Shown here: positions 59,151 to 64,000 of the stretch, in pieces
Layout of the letters: each line of letters begins with the position of its first letter
Position numbering within the stretch: position 1 is the first letter of the stretch
DNA from: Neisseria sp. KEM232
GTDB lineage: Bacteria; Pseudomonadota; Gammaproteobacteria; Burkholderiales; Neisseriaceae
Direction of reading: 5' to 3'
Assembly: GCF_002237445.1 (NCBI RefSeq)
Contig: NZ_CP022527.1
Span: 1,364,001 to 1,428,000, forward strand
Length of the DNA stretch: 64,000 bases
The notes under the pieces: model-generated
The model's database searches: none
The model's input: only the letters and a program-made list of their open reading frames with translations
What the model was told of the DNA's origin: nothing
Program-made: the position numbers and the translations under genes

Positions 59151-59582
59151 TTATTTCAATTCCAAAACTTTGGGCTGTTGTGCGGCGTGTGCGTGTTCGG
59201 CACCGGCATACACTTTCAGTTTTTTAATCATGGCGTAACCCAGAGGGCCTTTGGGCAGCATGCCTTTGACGGCTTTTTCCAAAGCGCGGCCGGGGAACTG
59301 TTCCTGCATTTCGCGGAAAGTGCGCTCGTAGATGCCGCCGGGGAAGCCGGAATGGCGGTAGTATTTTTTGCCTTCGAATTTGGCGCCGGTTACACGCAGT
59401 TTGTCGGCATTGATGACGATGATGTAGTCGCCTGTGTCGACGTGCGGAGTGTATTCGGGCTTGTGTTTGCCGCGCAGGCGGCTGGCAACTTCGGCTGCTA
59501 AGCGACCCAGAACTTTGTCTTCCGCGTCGATCACAAACCATTCGCGCTTCACCTCGTGCGGTTTGGCTGAAAAGGTTTTCAT
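59151..59582 (-). CDS. rplM: 50S ribosomal protein L13
   Basis: 143 residues, full length. Start MKTFSAKPHEVKREWFVIDA; LGRLAAEVASRLRGKHKPEY; family signature GMLPKGPLGYAMIKKLKVYAGAEH (split here as GMLPKGPLGYAM and KLKVYAG). First gene of the operon behind a strong promoter at 59617-59645. Confidence 0.98.
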   Translation of the reverse strand: MKTFSAKPHEVKREWFVIDAEDKVLGRLAAEVASRLRGKHKPEYTPHVDTGDYIIVINADKLRVTGAKFEGKKYYRHSGFPGGIYERTFREMQEQFPGRALEKAVKGMLPKGPLGYAMIKKLKVYAGAEHAHAAQQPKVLELK

Positions 59583-59616
59583 AAGGATTGATCCAAAGAG
59601 ATATAGAAAGCCGCGG

Positions 59617-59645
59617 ATTTTAGTGTCTTATCGGATGCCTGTCAA
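59617..59645 (-). promoter_or_regulatory. Sigma70 promoter of rplM-rpsI
   Basis: Minus strand: consensus -35 TTGACA (59645-59640), 17-base spacer, -10 TAAAAT (59622-59617). The predicted start near 59610 leaves a leader of about 28 bases. It is the best promoter match in the window. Confidence 0.8.
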
Positions 59646-59693
59646 TCTGAAGTGACGGGGAGTCGGGCGGATCGGGGTAAAGTGTGGGAAAAG

Positions 59694-59723
59694 GAAAAGC
59701 ACCGCTTGAATCGGTGCTTTTTT
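59694..59723 (-). terminator. Terminator of 6S RNA
   Basis: Ten-base stem AAAAGCACCG / CGGTGCTTTT (59695-59704 with 59712-59721), loop of seven, followed by T-rich sequence on the minus strand. Confidence 0.8.
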
Positions 59724-59912
59724 GGGGATTCCCCGCAGGCGGCGTTTCGGCTCAATCCGCTTGAACCTTGTCAAACAAGGCGGCTGTCTCGGGCAGCTTC
59801 GGGTGCGTTTCCCGTAGGAACGCTCGCGCCTGCTGCATCTCCCGACAACCTGAAGCGAACTTATTGGTTCAAAGGAATGTATGCCTTGGCGCTCGCCGCA
59901 GGGAAAAGGGGG
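59724..59912 (-). ncRNA. ssrS: 6S RNA
   Basis: A gene-free stretch directly downstream of zapA has the features of 6S RNA. The ends pair (CCCTGCGGCGAGCG near the 5' end with CGCCTGCGGGG near the 3' end), and an internal arm pairs TTGTCGGGAGATGCAGC-type sequence with GCTGCCCGAGACAGCC to make the long irregular hairpin that mimics an open promoter. A strong terminator follows. 6S RNA binds the sigma70 holoenzyme in stationary phase. The zapA-ssrS order is conserved in beta- and gammaproteobacteria. The ends are approximate. Confidence 0.85.
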
Positions 59913-59922
59913 TGGAGGTTGG

Positions 59923-60222
59923 TTAGGGCACTTTCGCCAGTGCTTTGTCGCACACCTCTGTCATGTGGGCTATTCTACGCTCAAACTCGCCGATTGCCAA
60001 ACCGTCTTTCATCGACATTTTAAGCAGGTCGTGGACGACGTTGAGGGCGGCGATGATGATGATTTTGTCGCTTTCGACGATGCGTCCGCCGCTTTCTACG
60101 GCTTCGATTTTTTTGTTGAGCATGTCGAGCGCCTGCAAGAGGGTATCTTTTTCGGAGGCGGGGGTGCCGATGCTGAATGTGCGCCCCATGACGGAGACGG
60201 GGATTTGTTCGATGCTGCTCAT
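59923..60222 (-). CDS. zapA: Cell division protein ZapA
   Basis: 99 residues, normal length. MSSIEQIPVSVMGRTFSIGT, then PASEKDTLLQALDMLNKKIE and the coiled-coil IIIIAALNVVHDLLKM. ZapA bundles FtsZ filaments at the Z ring. Its start overlaps the stop of the preceding coiled-coil gene (ATGA), so they are coupled. 6S RNA follows after about 10 bases. Confidence 0.92.
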   Translation of the reverse strand: MSSIEQIPVSVMGRTFSIGTPASEKDTLLQALDMLNKKIEAVESGGRIVESDKIIIIAALNVVHDLLKMSMKDGLAIGEFERRIAHMTEVCDKALAKVP

Positions 60223-60575
60223 GGTTCTGCTCCCGGGTTGTGTGCGGCGGTTTCAGACGGCCTCTCCTGCGGCAGGCGGCCGGACAGGCGGCGCAGTTCG
60301 GAGGCGGTGTCGGCCAGGAGGGCGCGGTAGGTTTGGTTTTCGGCGCTCAGGGCGTCGATTTTGCTTTGCAGGTCTTCTTTCAGTTTGCCGACCTGCACCA
60401 ACAGGGCTTCGCTCAATTCGTCGACGGCGGCCTGATGCTGGTCGTCTTTGCGTTTTTGTTCGGCTTTGAGGCGGACGTTTTCAAGCTGCTGTTTGCGGCT
60501 TTCGCTGAGCAGGGTTTCGAATTTCTGTGACAGCTGGTAGACGCGGGCTTCGAGTTTGTCCAATGGTTTGTTCAT
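60219..60575 (-). CDS. ZapB-like coiled-coil protein
   Basis: 118 residues from the ATG at 60573-60575, preceded by AGGAG. Almost wholly coiled coil: LDKLEARVYQLSQKFETLLS, KQQLENVRLKAEQKRKDDQH, LQSKIDALSAENQTYRALLA. Such a small protein directly upstream of zapA is found across betaproteobacteria and is usually called ZapB-like or TIGR02449-type; a role in division is inferred from the coupling. The C-terminal tail (PQERPSETAAHNPGAEP) is partly encoded by a DUS and overlaps zapA by 4 bases. Confidence 0.75.
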   Translation of the reverse strand: MNKPLDKLEARVYQLSQKFETLLSESRKQQLENVRLKAEQKRKDDQHQAAVDELSEALLVQVGKLKEDLQSKIDALSAENQTYRALLADTASELRRLSGRLPQERPSETAAHNPGAEP

Positions 60576-60586
60576 GTTCGGCTCCT

Positions 60587-60617
60587 GAGGCCGTCTGAAA
60601 GTTTCAGACGGCCTTTT
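60587..60617 (-). terminator. DUS-pair terminator after gpsA
   Basis: GAGGCCGTCTGAAA and TTTCAGACGGCCTTTTT with almost no loop. It lies between gpsA and the ZapB-like gene and may reduce read-through into the zap genes. Confidence 0.65.
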
Positions 60618-60622
60618 TCGGT

Positions 60623-61612
60623 TTACTCGGGTTTGGTTTCGCGCAGCATCAGGCATTCGGCCGCGTCGTGTGCCGTGGTTTCGCCGCGCACGAGTCTGTG
60701 CAGGGCTTGGGTGACGGGCATGTCGATGTCGTGGCGGCGGGCGGCGCGCAGGACTTCGTCGATGGCGGGCACGCCTTCGGCGACGTGGCCGATTTCGGCG
60801 AGGACTTGGGGCAGGGGTTTGCCCGCGGCAAGGCCGAGTCCGACTTTGCGGTTGCGCGAGAGTGCGCCGGTGCAGGTCAGGATGAGGTCGCCCATGCCGG
60901 CCAGCCCCATCATGGTTTTCTGCTGCGCACCCATGGCGACGGCGAGGCGGGTAATTTCTGCCAAGCCGCGCGTGATGAGGGCGGCGCGGGCGTTGAGGCC
61001 GTATTCGAGGCCGTCTGAAAGGCCGGTGGCGATGGCCATGACGTTTTTCACTGCGCCGCCGACTGCCACGCCGACGGTGTCGGTGTTGGCGTAGAGGCGC
61101 AGGACGGTGGTGTTGAGTTCGCGGGCTAGGCTGCTTATCCAGGCTTCGTTTTCGGCGGCGAGGACGACGGCGCAGGGCAGCTGCTGCGCCAGTTCCTGCG
61201 CGAAACTGGGACCGGAGAGCAGGCCGGTTGTGTCGTTTTCGGGCAGCACTTCGCGCAGCACTTGGTGCGGGAGCAGGCCGGTATCGAGTTCGAAACCTTT
61301 GCAGGCGGCGAGAACGGGCAGGCTGCCGAATCCTGCCGTTTTGATTTGTTCCGCCGCGCCGCGCAGTCCGGCAACGGGGGTGACGATCAGTACAAGGCCG
61401 CTGCCGTTTAGGGCGGCGGCGGGGTCGGCGTGCACGGTCAGTGCGTCGGGGAAGGGGAAACCGGGGAAATAGCGTTTGTTTTCGCGTTCGGCCTGCATGG
61501 CGGCGGTTTGTTCGCGGCTGCGCGTCCACAGGGAAACGCGGTTGCCGTGCCGGGCGAAGTGTAAGGCCAGTGCGCTGCCCCACGCGCCTGCGCCGATAAC
61601 GGTGATGTTCAT
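60623..61612 (-). CDS. gpsA: Glycerol-3-phosphate dehydrogenase [NAD(P)+]
   Basis: 329 residues from the ATG at 61610-61612. It reduces dihydroxyacetone phosphate to sn-glycerol 3-phosphate for phospholipids. Rossmann start MNITVIGAGAWGSALALHFA; NKRYFPGFPFPDAL; AACKGFELDTGLLPHQV; LLSGPSFAQELAQQLP; catalytic Lys in GGAVKNVMAIATGLSDGLEY (SDGL is DUS-encoded); MGLAGMGDLILTCTGALSRN. Full length. The upstream gap (61613-61855) has no further gene. Confidence 0.96.
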   Translation of the reverse strand: MNITVIGAGAWGSALALHFARHGNRVSLWTRSREQTAAMQAERENKRYFPGFPFPDALTVHADPAAALNGSGLVLIVTPVAGLRGAAEQIKTAGFGSLPVLAACKGFELDTGLLPHQVLREVLPENDTTGLLSGPSFAQELAQQLPCAVVLAAENEAWISSLARELNTTVLRLYANTDTVGVAVGGAVKNVMAIATGLSDGLEYGLNARAALITRGLAEITRLAVAMGAQQKTMMGLAGMGDLILTCTGALSRNRKVGLGLAAGKPLPQVLAEIGHVAEGVPAIDEVLRAARRHDIDMPVTQALHRLVRGETTAHDAAECLMLRETKPE

Positions 61613-61855
61613 GGCTGTTGTCCGTCGGCGGACGGTCTGTTGCAAACGGGCGGCATTATGGCATTTTGAGGGGGTTTTCTCAAATAAGGCGGCGCGGTGG
61701 GAGGCTGTTTGCGAAAAATCTTTTTTGGCGTCGGAAGGTCGTTTGAAAACGGAGCTTCGGCGAAGTTCAAACTATGTTTAAAGGGTTTTCAGACGGCCTT
61801 TGCTTGAAACGGTGAAACTGAGTGTGCCGCAGGGTGACGACCTGACTGCTGCTTT

Positions 61856-62215
61856 TCAGACGGCCTTTGTGCTGCCGGAAGCCGTTCCCGCCTGTGCGGG
61901 AATGCCGTTTCTGAAAACGGTTTGTTCGAGCACGTCGGCGAATGCAGCCAAATCGCGCCGCCATTGCATGGGATTGTTTTTGGAAAAATACAGTGAAAGA
62001 TGCGGGGCGTTTTCGACGTGGCAGCCGTAGCTTTGTTTTATCGGCAGAACAGACAGCTCGCCCATGCCTTCGAATATCAGGCAGACGGCGGCGGGTTCGG
62101 CGGGATGGCGCAGCGTCCAAACGGCAGAAACGTCCAAACCGTTGCCCGCGGATTCGTCTATTCGCAGGTTGCGGGCGGCGAGTGTGCGGTATAAGTCGTC
62201 GAGGTGTCGCTGCAT
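61856..62215 (-). CDS. Hypothetical protein with repeat-encoded C-terminus
   Basis: 119 residues. MQRHLDDLYRTLAARNLRID, then AVWTLRHPAEPAAVCLIFEG, LPIKQSYGCHVENAPHLSLY and SKNNPMQWRRDLAAFADVLE. I recognise no family; it looks cytosolic, with an alpha/beta pattern. The last 18 residues (RNGIPAQAGTASGSTKAV) are encoded by a DUS/dRS3-like repeat (61880-61917) followed by a DUS that gives the stop codon, so the native end may have been replaced when the repeat entered. Confidence 0.65.
   Translation of the reverse strand: MQRHLDDLYRTLAARNLRIDESAGNGLDVSAVWTLRHPAEPAAVCLIFEGMGELSVLPIKQSYGCHVENAPHLSLYFSKNNPMQWRRDLAAFADVLEQTVFRNGIPAQAGTASGSTKAV
61880..61917. repeat. DUS/dRS3-like composite repeat inside a gene end
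   Basis: GCCGTTCCCGCCTGTGCGGG followed by AATGCCGTTTCTGAAAA. It is read as coding sequence by the hypothetical gene on the minus strand. Confidence 0.7.
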
Positions 62216-62237
62216 GGTGCGGCCTTTCTATAAAGAT

Positions 62238-62335
62238 AAAGGCCGTCTGAAAAGCGGTTTTCTTTTTTCAGACGGCCTTGCGCTTGTGTCGGAGGCCGTC
62301 TGAAACCATGTCTCAAAAGCTTTCAGACGGCCTTT
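62238..62335. repeat. Two successive inverted DUS pairs after glmS
   Basis: Pairs at 62238-62279 and 62291-62335 with T runs. The second lies six bases beyond the glmS stop codon on the minus strand and probably terminates it. Confidence 0.7.
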
Positions 62336-62340
62336 CCGCC

Positions 62341-64000
62341 TTATTCCACCGTTACCGATTTGGCCAGGTTGCGCGGTTTGTCCACGTCGGTGCCGCGTGC
62401 GAGGGCGGCGTGGTAGGCGAGAAGCTGCACGGGAATGGTGTGCACGATGGGCGAGAGTGTGCCTGCGTGGCGCGGGGTGCGGATAACGTGTACGCCGTCG
62501 GACTCGGTGAAACGGCTGTCGAGGTCGGCAAAGACAAACAGTTCGCCGCCGCGCGCGCCCACTTCCTGCATATTGGCTTTGACTTTGTCCAAAAGTGCGT
62601 CGTTGGGCGCGATGACGACCACGGGCATATTCTCGTCAACCAGCGCAAGCGGGCCGTGTTTGAGCTCGCCTGCGGGATAGGCTTCGGCGTGGATATAGGT
62701 GATTTCTTTGAGTTTCAACGCGCCTTCGAGGGCAATCGGGTAGTGGATGCCGCGACCCAAGAAAAGTGCGCTGTCTTTTTTGGCGAACTTTTGCGCCCAA
62801 GCGGCGATTTGCGGCTCGAGGTTGAGCGCGTGCTGGATGCTGCTGGGGAGCTGGCGCAATTCGTCGAGATAGCCGCGCGCCTGTGCGTCGGACACGAAGC
62901 CGCGCAGTTTGCCCAGGGTTACGGCCAGGCCGAACAAGACGACAAGCTGGGTGGTGAAGGCTTTGGTGGAGGCGACGCCGATTTCCGCGCCGGCGCGGGT
63001 GTACAGCACCAATTCGCTTTCGCGCGGCAGGGCGGATTCCATCACGTTGCACACCGACAGGCTGTGGCTTTGGCCGAGCGATTGGGCGTATTTCAGGGCT
63101 TCCATCGTGTCGAGGGTTTCGCCCGATTGCGAGATAGTTACGACAAGCTGCTCGGGGTCGGCAATCACGTCGCGGTAGCGGTATTCGCTGGCGATTTCGA
63201 CATCGGTGGGGATTTTGGCGATAGATTCGAGCCAGTAGCGGGCGGTGAGCGCGGCGTAATAGGATGTGCCGCAGGCGAGGATTTTGATGCTGCGGATTTT
63301 GCCGAACACATCGCGTGCGGCCGCGCCGAAGTTTTCCGGCTCGAAGCCGCCGTCGATGAACACTTCGGCGGTGTCGGCGATGGCGCGGGGCTGCTCGTGG
63401 ATTTCTTTTTGCATGAAATGGCTGTAGGGGCCAAGCTCCAGCGAGGCCAACGATAATTCGGACACTTTGACTTTGCGATCGGCCTCGTTGCCGGTTTTGT
63501 CAATCAGGCGGCGGATGCCGTCTGAACCGATTTGGGCGATGTCGCCGTCTTCGAGATAAACGATGCGTCGGGTAAACGCAATCACGGCCGATACATCGGA
63601 GGCGATAAAGGTTTCATCGTCGCCCAATGCCACCAAAAGCGGGCAGCCCATGCGGGCGACAACCATTTCAGACGGCCTATCCTGCGCCATCACGGCAATG
63701 GCGTATGCGCCGTGAAAACGCGCGGCGGCGGTTTGCACGGCGGCGAAAAGGTCGCCGCCGTTTTGCGTGTATTCGTGGTTGATGCTGTGGGCAATGACTT
63801 CGGTATCGGTTTGCGATTCAAAGGTGTAGCCCAAGCCTTGCAGGCGTTCGCGCTCGGCTTCGAAGTTTTCGATGATGCCGTTGTGCACCACGGCGATGTT
63901 GCCGCCGGAGATGTGGGGGTGGGCATTAGGCTCGGTTACGCCGCCGTGGGTTGCCCAGCGCGTGTGGCCGATGCCGGTGTGGCCGAACAGCCCTTTTTCA
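62341..64000 (-). CDS. glmS: Glucosamine-fructose-6-phosphate aminotransferase (5' end outside window)
   Basis: About 552 C-terminal residues of roughly 612 are present; the N-terminal Cys and first ~60 residues lie beyond the window. The enzyme makes glucosamine 6-phosphate from fructose 6-phosphate and glutamine, the entry to peptidoglycan and LOS. The glutaminase part shows GHTRWATHGGVTEPNAHPH and VHNGIIENFEAERERL. Two SIS domains follow (ACGTSYYAALTARYWLESIA with TISQSGETLDTMEALKYAQ; FLGRGIHYPIALEGALKLKE). The end is KPRNLAKSVTVE with the catalytic Lys. A DUS is translated as QDRPSEMVV. Whether a glmS leader exists cannot be seen. Confidence 0.96.
   Translation of the reverse strand, partial: EKGLFGHTGIGHTRWATHGGVTEPNAHPHISGGNIAVVHNGIIENFEAERERLQGLGYTFESQTDTEVIAHSINHEYTQNGGDLFAAVQTAAARFHGAYAIAVMAQDRPSEMVVARMGCPLLVALGDDETFIASDVSAVIAFTRRIVYLEDGDIAQIGSDGIRRLIDKTGNEADRKVKVSELSLASLELGPYSHFMQKEIHEQPRAIADTAEVFIDGGFEPENFGAAARDVFGKIRSIKILACGTSYYAALTARYWLESIAKIPTDVEIASEYRYRDVIADPEQLVVTISQSGETLDTMEALKYAQSLGQSHSLSVCNVMESALPRESELVLYTRAGAEIGVASTKAFTTQLVVLFGLAVTLGKLRGFVSDAQARGYLDELRQLPSSIQHALNLEPQIAAWAQKFAKKDSALFLGRGIHYPIALEGALKLKEITYIHAEAYPAGELKHGPLALVDENMPVVVIAPNDALLDKVKANMQEVGARGGELFVFADLDSRFTESDGVHVIRTPRHAGTLSPIVHTIPVQLLAYHAALARGTDVDKPRNLAKSVTVE

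Overview
The window is a GC-rich chromosome segment from a member of the Neisseriaceae, most likely a Neisseria of the AG-DUS group (N. bacilliformis/N. elongata-like; the species is an inference). The main reason is the dozens of copies of the neisserial DNA uptake sequence AGGCCGTCTGAA, many in inverted pairs that act as intergenic terminators. Gene content agrees: pilT-pilU, a Slam translocator, Correia-type and dRS3/NIME-type repeats, and a zapA-6S RNA neighbourhood. No rRNA, tRNA or CRISPR array was seen.

Layout. 1-4.5 kb: dksA (cut by the window edge), yggS-proC, and divergent pilT-pilU (type IV pilus retraction). 4.5-11.7 kb: a trimeric autotransporter adhesin that lacks its membrane anchor, rhlE, and a TonB-dependent siderophore receptor behind a textbook FNR-type promoter. 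12-19 kb: an outer-membrane efflux lipoprotein, a small unknown gene, an MFS pump, an EmrA-like adaptor and an SbmA/YddA-type ABC exporter. 19-25.6 kb: a decayed GST/FMN-reductase pair, a CcoI-type copper ATPase, small accessory genes and a lone KpsS-like capsule gene. 25.6-28.3 kb: a gene-free repeat bed with two Correia-like elements, then glnA. 28.3-32 kb: a speD / DUF4178 / SPFH / DUF350 module. 32-38.4 kb: alr, dapE, a lipase-like hydrolase, era, a LysR regulator and a family 3 solute-binding lipoprotein. 38.4-45.5 kb: a hemophilin-type haem uptake locus (Slam, secreted protein, TonB receptor). Its receptor has lost its 5' end and abuts a haemagglutinin/CDI fragment and a deleted IS1016-type element. 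45.7-48.4 kb: mutS. 48.6-56.3 kb: a foreign-looking island in which the uptake sequences change to the Kingella-type AGGCAGCCTGAA plus ATGCCGTCTGAA; it carries HxlR, alpha/beta hydrolase, quinone-oxidoreductase-like, phytase-like and Hsp31 genes. 56.4-64 kb: core genes kdsD, tal, rpsI-rplM, 6S RNA, zapA, a ZapB-like gene, gpsA and a partial glmS.

How it fits together. The core genes are ordinary. The interest lies in three places. The first is the DUF350-SPFH-DUF4178-AdoMet decarboxylase operon, a poorly described membrane/polyamine module. The second is the haem-scavenging locus with a broken receptor. The third is the island written in a second DUS dialect; it shares an inverted ~180 bp duplication and a private family of GTAGGTCGG palindromes with the efflux region at 13.5-16 kb. 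Three genes (19.66, 23.48, 52.46 kb) carry frameshifts at homopolymer tracts and are candidates for phase variation, decay or sequencing error.

Start codons were moved inward from the longest ORF wherever homology or a ribosome-binding site argued for it. All family assignments come from reading the sequence, without database searches.
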